From: Alligator mississippiensis
Taxonomy: Eukaryota > Chordata > Crocodylia > Alligatoridae
Reading direction: 5' to 3'
DNA: 64,000 bases
Assembly: GCF_030867095.1 (NCBI RefSeq)
Contig: NC_081831.1
Location: 41,663,319 to 41,727,318 of the forward strand
Position 1 is the stretch's first letter; each line of letters starts with the position of its first letter. Under the pieces are notes generated by a model, which was not told where the DNA came from, searched no databases, and saw only the letters and a program-made list of their open reading frames with translations. Shown one piece after another: positions 35,801 through 49,700 of the stretch. The position numbers and the translations under genes are program-made.

Positions 35801-38800
35801 AGGGTAAGGGAGGACCAAGTTAGGGAATTTCTGGAGGGGATGGACGCGTTCAAATCAGCAGGTCCAGATGCTCTCCACCCTAGGGTGCTGAGGGAATTGG
35901 CAGGGGTCATCGCGGGGCCCCTGGCAAGGCTTTACAAGCGCTCATGGTGCTCTGGCCAGGTGCCAGAAGACTGGAAGAAGGCCAATGTGGTCCCCATCTT
36001 CAAAAAAGGGAGAAGGGAGGACCTAGGCAACTATAGGCCCGTTAGTCTTACTTTGGGCCTGGGGAAGCTCTTTGAAAAAATTATCCAGGATCATATCTGG
36101 GAGGGACCATAAACTTAGCAACTGTGGCAGTGATACCTACACAGCCGGATAGGTCAAAAATTGGCTGATGGGGCACACCCAGAGAGTGGTGGTGGACGGG
36201 TCGTACTCGACCTGGCAGGATGTGAACAGTGGGGTCCCCCAGGACTCGGTCCTGGGGCCTACACTGTTCAACATCTTCATCAGTGACTTGGACGAGGGGG
36301 TGGAAAACACGTCCAAGTTTGCTGATAACACCAAGATGTGGGGAGAGGTAGGCACGCTCGAAGGGAAAGAGAGGCTGCAATTAGACCTAGTCTAAGTCAA
36401 ATTCATCTGGCCCTCTGGGCTGGTTGAGTGGTGTGGGACCAGTCCATAAGCCAGATAAATGGCATGGGGCTAACCCACGGAGCCCTATTCCTGCACTGCA
36501 TGCCAAACCCAGTGCAGGCAGCACAGGCTCTGGCTGCTAACCACACACAGTGCCTGTCCCAGCCAGTCCAGGACATGTATTACAGACAACACCTGCTCCA
36601 GCTGGTCTGGGATTCCAAGACCCACACTGCACATGGCACGCATTCTGAGCCCTGCACATGGGGCTGGTTCAACATGCTGCATGCGGGTCCGTTCCAAATC
36701 CAGGGACAGCACTGGGGGCTGGATAATAGAGCTCTGTGGCCCAGATTCAGACTGCACTCTGTATGTTTGACACCCCTGCTATTAACAGTATCACAGAGTA
36801 GGGATGTTAGGTATACAGCCTGTGGGCCAGATCCAACCTGTGGAGCCATTCAGGTTGACCTGCTGGGCTACCCAAAGTCTGGGACATGTTCTGTTGCAGA
36901 ATCTATGATCCCCAGACCCTGCTGAACTAGGCCATCAGTGGCAGGTGAGTAAAGGCTGTCTGATGTAGCTCTGTTACCCTGCAGCTGCCCAGCTCCATTG
37001 CTGCCACATGGCACTGCCACCCCCAGTTCCTCTACCACTGCTCCTAGACCCCTGACTGCCTCAGTCTGGATCCAGCCCAGGGTTTGCTACATGTTTGACA
37101 CCTCTGTAATAGAGGATGGGTTAGTTCTGCAAAATCATGTGCTTGGTCTGTCTCATGAATAAAGAAACATTAGAAACAAAAAGGTCTTTGACCATTTCCT
37201 CCCCCCCCCCCCAACATATTTAACTGATGCCTAGGAATGCCTGGGTCTATGGACTTCTAAAAATGGAGAACAAGAAAGGGAAAAGAATCCAAATGGGGAT
37301 ATAGCGGGCACATGGGGAAAAGATTCCTTTATGTATCTTTATGAAATAATCCATGTTCACAGAAACAAGACGCACATATAACTGCACTTAAGTAGTTAAC
37401 CTTTGTGACAAGTGAATTGTTCTGATCAATCCATTATCAGAGCTAGTCATGTTTAGAAAGTCACTCTAACTTCATTTAGCAGTGAACAAAGAGATCAGTA
37501 AGAAGCTTCCCCTCATTTAAGCCATCCAATTCTTCTTCCTAAGTTTAATTTAAACCTGATAGTTTGCCCAGTCTGCTTCTTCAATCCAAAACACTTTAAC
37601 AAGGTTCTTACCCGAGTTCTGGTCAATCCACTGCAATGAATCCATATGTGCATTCAAAATTTTGCATATCTGCTGGAGCTAAAGAAAAAAAGACGAGAAA
37701 TTTTAAATGTGAATTATTCCATTAGGGAAAGTGGAAATGAAAAGTAGTGAGGAAAATATCAGCTGGAAGCCAAACCAGTCTGATCCCAAAGATTCACTGA
37801 CGCAGCAATGGCTAAACTGTACAGAGTAGTAGCGGTGCACCGATAAAGATTTTCTTGGCTAATACCAGCGGCCAATTATTAACCAGCCATGTCGACCAAT
37901 ACCAATCTAATAGCTGATTTAAAAGTAATGTAGCCAGGCAGTGTGCAGAGCAGCATCCAGCCAGTAAGTTTGTGGGGAGGAAGGAGCGTAGGGGAGGGAA
38001 GGGATGTGGGGTGGCAGACTGAAGCCCCCATGGTGAGGGAGGGAGTGGGGCTAGGACAGGGGCAGGCACTGCCCAGCTGGGGCGGTGAATGGACCCCAGG
38101 GTGAGGCACAGGGTGGAGTCACACAGGTGGCTTGTCCAGGGGCTGGCTTCCTGCCATGCGTGCACCCCCAGGGGAGGCATGGAGGGCATGTGCCCCCCAG
38201 ATTTGTGTGCGGGGCAAGGGCAGGCTTCCCGCTGCAGGCTCAAGGGCAGGGGCTACATGAGCCTCTTCCAGTGGGGGAGCTGGGCCAGAGCTGCACTGGG
38301 AGAGGTGGCTACAGGGTGGGTATGGGAAATTCTGGGGTGGCTACAGCCCACCCCACAGCCACTCCTCCCAGAAATGCTGCCACCTGCTCCACCCCCACCT
38401 GCCCCAAGCACAGCCCCAGCCCAGCCCCTTCCACTGGGGAAGAGGCTGGTGCAGCCCCTGGCCCCAAGCCTGAAGTGGGCAGACCACCCTCACCCGATGC
38501 ACAAATCGGGTGGGGGGGGCACATGCCACACCCCATGCCTCCCCTGGGGTGCATGCAGCAGCAGGGAGCCACCCCTCCTCCCCACCCCCTGGAGCAACTG
38601 CCTGCAGGTCTGCCCCATGCCCTACCCTGGGATCCATTCACTGCCCCAGCTGTGCAGGGCCTGGCCCCTACCCCTGCCCCTCCCTCACCATGGAGGCCCT
38701 GATTCCACCCCCTCCGCCAGCTTCCCTCTCCACAGACCGACTGGCTGGAAGCTGCTCTCCAAGCTACCCAGCTGCATTCCCAGTTGCATGCATGCTCCGG

Positions 38801-41800
38801 CTGTGCACATGCACGTGGCATTTAATCAGTGATATTACTGGCTACCCCCCAAAAAAAGCTGATTGCCGATATCAATTTTCCATTTATCAGTGCCAATCCA
38901 ATATGGGCTGATATATCAGTGCACCTCTACAGAGTAGAATATTGTTAGTCACATCATTTAAGTAGAGCTGATGTAAAAGCATCATATATAGCTTTTCAGA
39001 GGGCCTTTTCAAAACGCTCTTGCAGCCTGGGGTTCCTTGAAATCAGAGGTGAGGTGCATGATAAAAAACAAAAAACTTAAGTCTTGAGGTACACTATGCA
39101 GCTTTTAGTGAAGGGGAAGTTCTCCACTAAGAAGCTTACAGGCAAGTAATTAAGATCTGTAGGTTACGACAGAAGCAGAAAACAGAAATAAAAGCAGGTG
39201 TATATGGAACGAACAACGCCTCAGATCTGTCACAAACATTACAATAGATCCGGGGGGGAGGAGTCACAGAGATGCTACCTATGTAAGCATACATGATATT
39301 TGCCGTTATACTTAGTCAAGAAGTGGCCTGCTCTCACTGGGGCATTGAGTAGCATATAGAGAGGATACTATCCAAAGTTCATGCCTCAAATTTGATAGCT
39401 TTCATCATAAATACAGTCTGGTGGGAAACACCCCAGAATTTAGCATTCTTATGTAAAAAGATAGTTCCATTTGAGAGCTGAGTTATAAGGAAGTTTTGCA
39501 TTCTGCTGATAGCATTTATAATCTCAAAATTATCAGAGTGAAGCATAAGAATGTCACATTAGAATGGAGTTTGACCAAAAGAAGAGATCTCTACAGGAAA
39601 TTTGCAAAGTTCTCTTTAAATCTCAATACAACTGAGACGAAAGGTATCCACAAAACACAAAACTTAACTCTATGTATGCATATCTGAAGCGTTCTAAGAA
39701 GCTTCTCTCCCACCACCTAAACGTATCAATCAAAGCTTATACTCACTGGGTCACTTGTGTCAGCAGGGCCCCCAGAGGTGTTCAGGTGCTCAATGATGTC
39801 TTTAAGATCTTGTGCCATGCGCTTCAACTGGGCATCTATGTTTTCTGCCAATTTATAGCTGCAACACACAGAAGATGGAGGTCACAAGGTTCAAATCAGT
39901 CTCATCTCACCAGTCAGTTCCCAAAGTATCAATGCATTGACTGCAGGGAATCAGAATTAAACATCCAGGATCCCTCTCAGTAAGGATATACCAGGTACAT
40001 GGAGGTAACACTGGAAGAAGTATTTTGCCATACAAGTATTACTTTAGGAGTAGGAAAAATGAAGATGCTAGGATCATAGCTATTCTGGGGGCTTTTTTGA
40101 ATATTAATGCCAGAGAATGTTTCCCCTCACCTCTCATGTAAGTCAAGACCATCTTCAAGAAAAGTGGTATCAATTTCACCAGCCTATCTAAATCTCCAAT
40201 GTTATGCTGCTTTCCAGATTAAATCTTCCTGTTCATGAATGTTAGTATATCAGCTCTGCCCCAATACAAACAGGATCTTTTCCTTACGTTCTTTCCCGCT
40301 CCTCATCTGCATGCTGCAAGTAGATAGTCCCACTCTGTTCTTTCACAGACTCCTCCAGCGGGGTCAGCAAGTCTTCCAGCTCCTTCTGTTGTGACAGAAT
40401 GAAGTCTAGCTCCTGATCCAACCTTCAAAACCAAGGATATACAAGTAAGCTACTGAAACCAACTTATAGGCTATAAACTCTATGGCACCAAGAGAAGGCT
40501 GCAGGGAGATGAACCTCAAAACAAAACAAAACAAAAGACGACTCTAAGCAGCCATTGTGCCTCTTACCTCTTCTGATCTAGTTTCACTTTCTCCACTTCT
40601 CTGTGTAATGAAGTAATCTAGAAACAGGCAGGAATAGATAATAGTTAAAAAGTGTTACCTAAATCAGGAATTGTCTGTTGTCCTATAGGGAGAGAAGTAG
40701 AAGGAGTAGCAAAACAAAACAAAACATCAAAAATGTATACATTTCATGTTTGCACATACAAATGTTTCTAGAAAACAAGAACCATCCACAGAGGCTAAAA
40801 GAACTTTAGTATGAGAATTCTTTTGGGCCAGATAATTGTCTACCACAGGGTCAGGCAATTATTTCAGGCAGAGGGCCACTTACCAAGTTTTGGCAAGCTA
40901 TCAAGGGCCACATGGGTAGCCCTGCCTCTTGACAGGTGCCCCGCCCCCTGGTCGCTATCTTGGAGCCAGAAGTCTCACCCCCTAACCTCTGACCTTTGCC
41001 ACCGGAAGTCCCTCCCCTTGTCCCTGGAAGTACTCCTTTAAGGAAGAGGATTTCTCGGGGGGGGGGGGGGGGGGGGGGAGGAGAATTACATACTAAAAAT
41101 CAAACACCCATATGTTTTAATTTAATTTTAAAAATATATTTTTTTCCTGATGTGTGTGCATTAGTGGTGTATATTAGGGCTGTGCGAAGCTTTGGTCCCT
41201 GATTTGATTCGGTGGAGATTCGGCCCGATTCGGTGGCCAAATCTCCAAATCTAAATCGAATCAAAGGACCTTTTAATCTCTCCGAATTTAAATGGAACTG
41301 GAAAGGTTTGGCGATTTAGACATAGAGAGACAGCTTTAAATGTTTTTTCTACATACCTCTAGGTAGCAGGTGGCTCATGAATGCTGTGATGCTGGGGCAC
41401 ATGGAGCATCTCACAGAAGCATAGGGGACTCCCCGGCACACTCAGCAGCAGACTTGGAAGTGGACCACAAGTACTTCTGGTCCACTTCCAGGTCTGCTGG
41501 GTAGCATGCAGGGGGGCCCCCTGTGCCCCCCCAGCTCGGTGACTGGTGCCTTCTGGATGGGGGGGCACCTGAGGTCCCCCTGAGGCCAATCGCCAAGCCA
41601 GGGGAGTGCAAAGGGGGCCTCTAGTGCGCTCCCCAGCGGACCCGGAAGTGGATTACTTCCACTCCACTTCCAGGTTCACTGCTGAGCATGTGGGCTCCCC
41701 CACCTCGTGCTCTTATGGGACGCTCCATCCACCCCAGCATTGCAGTGATCATGAGTCACGTCTACTACCTCGAGGTATGTAGAAAAAACTTTTAAAGCTG

Positions 41801-44800
41801 TATCTATGTCCGAATCTTTGATTGTCTGAATCAGCATCAAAAATCTTCAAATTCGGATTTGGCCGAATTGAATGATCCGAATCAATGAATCGAATCATTG
41901 TCCCCAATTTGGGCCGAATCCAAATCGAATAGGGCCTGTTTTGCACACCCCTAGTGTATATGCATAAGTGATTGCATATGGGGGTTTGTGGGGATGTGTG
42001 TGGGGGGGGGGGTATGGAAGCCATGTAGTGCAGAGTGGCACCCGGTGGGTGGGCAGGAAAGTGGGAAAAGCAGTTGTTTTTTTTTTTTTTTTTTTTGGGG
42101 GGGGGGGGGGGGGGTCTATGGAGCCAGGCCAGCCCCCTCTCACCTCCCTGCTGGTGCAGCCCAGCCCAGCTCCAGAGGCCCCTGCCAATACGTGCCCCGC
42201 TAACGCTGGCGCCAGGACACCGGAACAGGCCCTGCGCTCCCACACACTTCCACTTCCCCCACCCACACCTTCCCACCAGCTCCCCACTGCACAGCCAGAC
42301 CATGGGGCTCAGGAGAAGATGGCATGGCCCCAAGGACTGGGGTAATCCCTGTGGTCCTCCCCCACCTCCCTCCCCCCCACCATCTTACCTGAATTTCATG
42401 TGCCAGTGCAGCCACAAACAGCCCCACAGTCCCAGGCCTGCTGCGGGGGTGGGCCAGGCGAGCCCTACTGTTACAGGAGCCTACTGGAGTTTCCCTGGTC
42501 ATCTTTGACAGGAGCCAGAGGCAGATAAATATTAATTTTATAAATTTTTCAGGGGCCCCACAGACCAAATAGAATGGCCTGGTGGGCCAGATCCGGCCCA
42601 CAGGCTGTATTTTGCCCACCACCGGTCTACCATCTGGGCATCTTAATCACCAGGGGCCATATTTTTAAACTTGTTTAGAGACCTAAAGATGCAGATAGGC
42701 ACCTAGTGGGATTTTCAAGAGCGCTTAGGATTCATAACTCCCATATACTTCCATGATATTTTTGTTTCTGAAACTCCTACTAGAGAACTGTCTACATCTA
42801 CTGGTATCTAAATAACTTTAAAAAATCTGGCAGCGTATGAAAATAAATTGGTAAGATGTCATCTCACCTTTTCACCATTCTCTATCAGTGTCCGATCCCA
42901 GGCATTGACTTGTGTGGCCTGCTGGAGAAAGTGCTTCTCTTGGTCCTCCAGTTCTAGACTCCATTTGTTAATTAAACTCTCGAGCTGGGCATATGTCATC
43001 ACTGGGGGAGTGCTAGGGGTGAGGAAAATAAAAGCTGAAATGGCATGGAACACTACTAGAGTCTGTCTGGAAGAGACTAGTCTGCTTCCTCTATTCCAAC
43101 ACAAACTACATCATGAACTTGAACGTTCACCTTCAAGTGTCTGCTGCTGAACTGAGACATTAAATTAAATAGCTAAATGGACTCACCTGGTAGTTGTGGT
43201 AGTTACAGTAGCAGTAGAAGTCACAGCACCAATGGTACCAGTGGTGGTCAATGGTTTAAGATTCAAAGCAAAGCCAAGGTTAGGGGCAGAAGTGGTACCT
43301 GGAAAGCAAGAGACTCAGTGGAACATTGCACAGAGAGGAGGGGAAAGCAAGGACACCTATGATACTGTGGACTGAGCATAGATTTGGAACTTGAGATGCA
43401 TGTTTTTTTCACACTTTTGACCTGGACTCAGATCTCAGAGAAGTTATATCACTTAATTTCTTCCATTTGTAAGATATGGACAAGTAGTATCCACAATTAA
43501 ATCACTGTGAGCTCTCTAGAAAGTTCTACCTGTACACACACACACTCACACACTTATTTCCCTATAATAGAAACATGGTCATTTTAAAAGTTGGCCCTGT
43601 CTGTAACTCAATCGCACATTTTTAGATTTAACTTTTCAGGGAAAACAGTCTTCCCTAAATAAGGAGTAGGACTTCTCCACTGCTGGAGAAAAACTCAGAA
43701 ATGGAACATGCTCCAGCAGCAGAAGACATACCAGAATCCTGCGTTCCCTAGACTGCAGGACAGGGAAAGAGTATCTTGCTCTCTTTCTATTCCATTTCCA
43801 CTCTATCTGGTCATTCCAAACCAATTCTGCTGCAGCTCCCAGCCTTCTTCCTTTACATACATTTAAGAAAATTTTCCATGCAGGTGAACAAAAAGGTTAT
43901 ACAGTTTATTCCACAGGTCTTACAGCACGGCTACACCTACAGTGTACCACTTGAATCACAGCAAGAAACAATGGTTTGTTTTCAGAGATTCAACGGAGGA
44001 AGACTAAAGCATGGGAGCTCAGGATGATTCAAGTCACCATGTCCCTTTAGTACCGAGCCTTTACTCTATGCTCTTCCCCCCACCCCATTCACTTGCAAAG
44101 CAAGTACTTACTTGTGGTTGAGCCAGCTGCAGAAGTTGTTGTTCCAGGGACCTTTAAACCAAATCCAAGAGTCCCAAGAGTGGAAGTTCCAGTTGAGGTG
44201 GCACCAACTGCAATCAAAAGAGAACATAAATTTCCTGAATGACTCACTAAACCAGGCTTCCCTTTTGAAAGTTGCTCTTGCTTTGCCCATAGACCCAAGC
44301 TTTTATTTCTACTGGCAAAGTACTGAGGGAATATCCAGGCACTGATGGCATCTTATGAAGGTTGAAAACCATGAAGACTTAAAACATAGACACTGTGGAC
44401 TTCAGAATAGTTTTAAAGAGATGTTATCAATTCACTTGCCAGGCTACTAACAGTTCTGTTTGGCTAAATGCTGAACTGTCCAAACTGGAAGATAGGTGAA
44501 GGGACTCAGACCCAGGATTGAAGGCTGTCTGGGAACAGTCTTGACAGGCTGATATCTCAAAAGTTACATAATTTTTTTGAGAAATCTCTCCAAGAGTCTA
44601 TCTGGTTGGGCACTACAATTTGACAGACTGATAAAAATGCAGTGTAATATCAGATGCAAGACTTTTCACCCCTGGGTGTATGATGAAAGCATAAAAAACT
44701 TACAGAAGTGCTTTAATAGAGGATACAAGAATGTCTGAAGGTCATTTAGGAATTCAGTGAAAAAGTCAACTAAGGAGCTGGGGAGTACAGTTAACTATGA

Positions 44801-46705
44801 TAGAAGACAGTACATGCCTGTTCAGTGTGAATGTCAAAAAAAAAAAAAAAAGCTTTACCACTTGAAAGCAGTGGTTGAACACAAGAGTTAAACCATGGAA
44901 ATGACCAGTGGATCAAATACAACCTCAGAAGACATTGTTAATAACCTTCACAATTATACATTCTAGCAGTCCTTCGAGGAAAGATATGAAGCCAAATCAA
45001 TTTGTTAGAATTCCATTAATTTCAGCGGAATTAGATTAGGGTCCTATCAGCTCCCCTTTTTCAATGCAGAACAGACTCCATAAACACTGGATGCTGCAAC
45101 ATACATTATACATTTGGTTGGCGCAATCCAGCTAGGCTGCATTCCTCTAAATTCTAAGACTAAGGATCTGAAAATAACTGCCCACCACCTTCCAGTGGAA
45201 ATAAGTTACTTTTAAGAAAAAGAACCCAAGACTTCTGTGAACACTGACTTGGACTAAGGGAGCAGTGTTGACAGAAGATAAATATTTATCTTTATGTATA
45301 TTTAAGGGGATTAGATACATCTTTAACTATCAAATCTGTTATTTGATCACTTGGATCCAATAGTACTAATATTTGTGATTACTATCCAGTAATATTTAGA
45401 TTTTTCTAAAATCATATAACTCTGACCCATTGAGGAAAGCAAGTTGAGTTTACAAACAAGATGCTCCACATGTAGTGTTACCAAGACTACAGGACTTATC
45501 TAAAAATGAAGACAGCTGAACAGCTCAGAAGCTCTTGTTCAATGCAAACCCAATTAGTATTCTGTGAGCACAAATCACAGCTAATCAGAACAAAAAACTT
45601 CAGGATATGGTGGTTAAAGTCACAGAATTACATATGTTAAATAAGGTGTGAGCAAAGCACACTGCCTGCATGCATGTAGCATGAACTGAACTAATGTAGC
45701 TATTGTTAACATAGAGCGTAATAGTAGTGAAACGTAACCGTGTTAGTTTTATTCTGTAAGTAACTTGAAAACTCCATTTTTGTACTCTTTTGCTTGACAT
45801 AAGTAAATAAACTCTGTATGCCCTTTTTGAATAAGTAAATGTGAAAGGATAAATAGTAGAAGAATGGCATAAAGACAGGAGAAGAAGATTTAACTTTTTA
45901 TGTAAGCAACAAGGTGCCAAATGTAAGTTACCAGTCAGTAAACTAATTAATAGATGGCTGATGAATCCCTTTGAGGCCAAGCACGAGAGAGAGAGGAAGA
46001 AAAATGCACACATCCTGCCAAACAGGCTGCAAAAAACCCCAAAGCTAAGATACTAACTTTGATGACCGAACTGACCTCAAGCTGTGGTAAGCTGAAGACA
46101 AATGAAAAAAAAACCCTCTAATTAAAGACTGAGCATGGAAAAACCCAAATGCTAAACAGAGACTTAAAATCCCTATAAGTAAAATGCAGACAAGCCAAAA
46201 TGGGGAAATCCACTCTGCAACCTAATGAAGCACAGGCATGCATGCCTGTATACCTCTGCTCATATCCTCAATAAGCCTAGACCCGGCCATCCAGTGCTAA
46301 TATTGAGTAACATCTGCTGATAAATATAACATCTTACTAAAGTAGTTTTGTCTGTATGTCTGTTTGTATGTATATTTGTGTATGTCTGTTTGTATAACTG
46401 GCATGTCCAAGCTTATGTATCTGCTTCATGTAATCAATAAACAGGGCATTTTGCCTTATTCCCCTTTTTAAAGTCTCGCTCTTAATTTAAGCTATTGGCA
46501 ATTTGTATAACACGTGTGGCAAGCAAAGCACAGTGTGTGTGTGTGCATGGGTGAACGCAAGCACACCCCACCATACACATGCACCCACACCCCTCCTCGA
46601 ACTGCCATACATGCAGACCCTCACACCTACATCCCCTCACAGCCCAGCCACCCTCCCCCATACACGTCCCCCACAAACCCCATACCCACCCACACTCCAC
46701 ATATC

Positions 46706-46751
<46 letters not shown>

Positions 46752-49700
46752 TCCACCCCCTACAACCCCCGCCACACCTATACCCACCCCCCCAATACCC
46801 CCACCACTCACAGTATACAAGAGTACGACTTCATTTTATGCTATTATAGACACTCAGTTTTATATACACTACACAAACACAGGTAAATCAGGACAAAAAT
46901 ATTTTTTTTAATCAAATTAATGAATGTTTTAGATGTTCGCTTTTTAGAATCTAATTTTGTATTTTTTCTGGTTCCAAGATGGCCACACCCCTTGCTGAAA
47001 GGAGTACTTCCGGGGGCAAAGGGAGGGGCTTCTGGTGGCAAAGGTTGGGGTTAGTGGGTGGGACTTCCAGTCCCAAGATGGTAACCAGGGGGCAGGGCAC
47101 CTGTCAAGGGGCAGGGCTACCCATGCAGCCCTTGACAGCTTGCCAAAACTCATTAAGCAGCCCTCCACCCAAAATAACTACCCGCCCCTAGACTAGAGAC
47201 AAAGTACTGGCTTCTATTTACTACCTACTCTAGAGGTGGCCAACTTGTAGCACGCATGCCACAAGTGGCACGGGCACCTTGTTTTACACATGGCAGATAG
47301 GGGAGGGGACAGGAAGCACAACAACAGATAGCGCAGGGAATAGAAAGCAGAGCAGCAGATTGGGTAGGGGAGGGGGATCAGAGGGGCACTCTGGCAAGCA
47401 TGTCAGAAATTAGTCATCTCCAAGATTGGCCCCCCACTAAGCTACTTTAACAGCAAATGCCACTCCTTTGGTGAAAATCCTAACTGCACCACTACTAAAG
47501 TAATTTAGCATAATTGCAACTGTTTCCAGGTGGATGACTGGTGTATTTTTATGGGGTAGAAAACTGAGAGAATGACTGGTATGTCAGGTGAGATTAGGAT
47601 CATTTCTTTACAAAAGCAGAAGTGATCAGTATTTACTTGCAAGAAAGAACATTGCAGTAGCATATATGCAACTACTGTTGGAGGAGTTGAGTGCTTACAC
47701 TGTGTGAAAACTTGAAGAACATGAAGGCCTGGTCCAAAGATTAAAGCACAATTGTCTAAGACAATAGCGCAGTCAGTTGGTTATCATCTATGAACTATGC
47801 AACTGCTAATGAGCCACTGGAAAGGGCAATGTGGTGACAATATCAGGAAAGGAAAGAGGTCAGGGGCAGACAAACAAATTGGGGGGAGGGGGGAGGAATC
47901 AGACACCACTCACACACATTACATCTGGGGTGCATAATACACAGATGCAACACTAAAAAGGGACTTTGCCCTTGAGTAGGTAGAGATAAGCTAACTAGTA
48001 TTAAAGATGAAAAAGACTGTAGACTATAACATACAATTCCCCTTCTTCAGTGACTAACGCTGTTGCTGCAAACAGAGACTGCCAGCCTGCTTTCTCATCA
48101 TGCACTTGCAAAAATAATATGGGAACTATATGCTAGGGGCATGTGTAGATGAAATGGGAGGCCTAAATTGAAGCAGTGGGTTTTTAAAAACTCCGCTTCA
48201 ATTTAGGGCCCTTTAAACCCCCATGTCATGCACACACCCAAACTTACCTGCCTCTCCAGCAGCGGGGAGGGGAGGGCGAGCTGCCAGTGGGCAGAATGGT
48301 CCCTGGGCTGCAGGGAGGAGGGGGTATAGTGCTTCCCGCAGCAGCAGCCCCCTGCCAGGCAGCACCCACCCACAGGCACCCAGCTCGGGCAGTCCCAGGG
48401 GGCACTGTAGCCATAGAGGGAAGCACCAGGCCCCAGCACAGCTCAGGCAGACAGGAAGGCTCCAGGGAAAAAAGGCAGAGCCTGCCTTCCCAGGCTGCTG
48501 TCAGGCTGCCTGCAGAGCTCCTGAGAGGCACAGAGCCTGGTGCTTCGCTATAGGGCAAACTAAAACTCCTCCTCGGAGTTTTAGTTTGCTGCACCTGAAG
48601 TCATTTAAAGTGCGTTACGCCGCCAAATCTGCTACAGCTGGAATTACTGCACAACACACTGCCAACGCGTGCAAACACCAACACCATTAAAGTGGTGGAA
48701 AAGCATTTAACCCACTTTAAAGTGTCGTGCACACATGCTCCTTGTTTTGTCTACATATGGCCTAGGGCACTTACGTGAAAGGCCTGTAGCCGCAGAGGAA
48801 GCTGGTGCTGAAGAACTAGCTATGGAAGCAAACAGTGTCGGCCCAGATGAACCAAGGAGGGAAGCCGTGGTGGTAGTGGTGGTGGCAATAGGGGCTGTGG
48901 ATGTTGCAGTCAAGCCTGGAAATAGAAAATAACCACAGATCCTTCTCTGGGACCCCAAAACACAGTAAACACAGATAATAGATCTATTCTTTGATAATTT
49001 TTCCCCTATTCATCTGCACCACTCCCTACTTTGTTGAGGCAGAAGGCTCCTCCACTATGGGTCCTGCCTTCCCCAAAAGCTTTCCATTCTTTGAATTCAA
49101 TTTTCCATCTTAGCAAATGCAGCTCCTCAATTTCTCACCTCCTTCTCTTTTATATTACCCAAGAATTGTAGAATGCAGTTTTGTATAGAAAATTAAATAA
49201 GAGGGACTTGGAGAATTTTCACTGCCTTCGTGTATCTGTACAAATTCACAGGAAAAAAGTACAATATATTTGCCCTCCCCCTTCTCTAATTTATCTTCCT
49301 CAGGCTATTTCAAGAATGAGAATTACTTCAAAGAGAGTATTAAGGTCCCATCACTATGAACCACCTTTCAGGTACCATAAATTTATCACTTCTTACCTCC
49401 AGGTTTGGCTCCAAAAGATAGAGTGGGTCCCTGGCTAGTAGTAGGAACCAGTGCTCCTGTGGGTGCAGAAGTGGCTGGTGTTGATGTTGGCATTCCAAAA
49501 TTTAAACCTGGATTAAGAAATATTGTAAATACAATGAAAGAAGAACAAACATGTGGTTCAAGAAGAAGGATCTTACAGCTGCACCTCCAGGAGTGTAGTA
49601 TACCTCATCCAATGCACCAAATGCCCTGATGGAAGATATGCAGGAGAGACCAAACAACAACTGCGCACTAGAATGAATGCACACCGGAAATCCATCAAAG

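Noticed and set aside
38089-38832. 247-codon plus-strand open frame, with overlapping long frames on both strands
   Set aside because: It lies wholly inside the GC-rich palindromic hAT element. Several frames on both strands are open because stops are rare there, and the predicted protein is low-complexity Pro/Gly/Ala.
46503-46911. Three overlapping His/Thr/Pro-rich open frames
   Set aside because: They translate the (CA)n and C-rich part of a hAT element.
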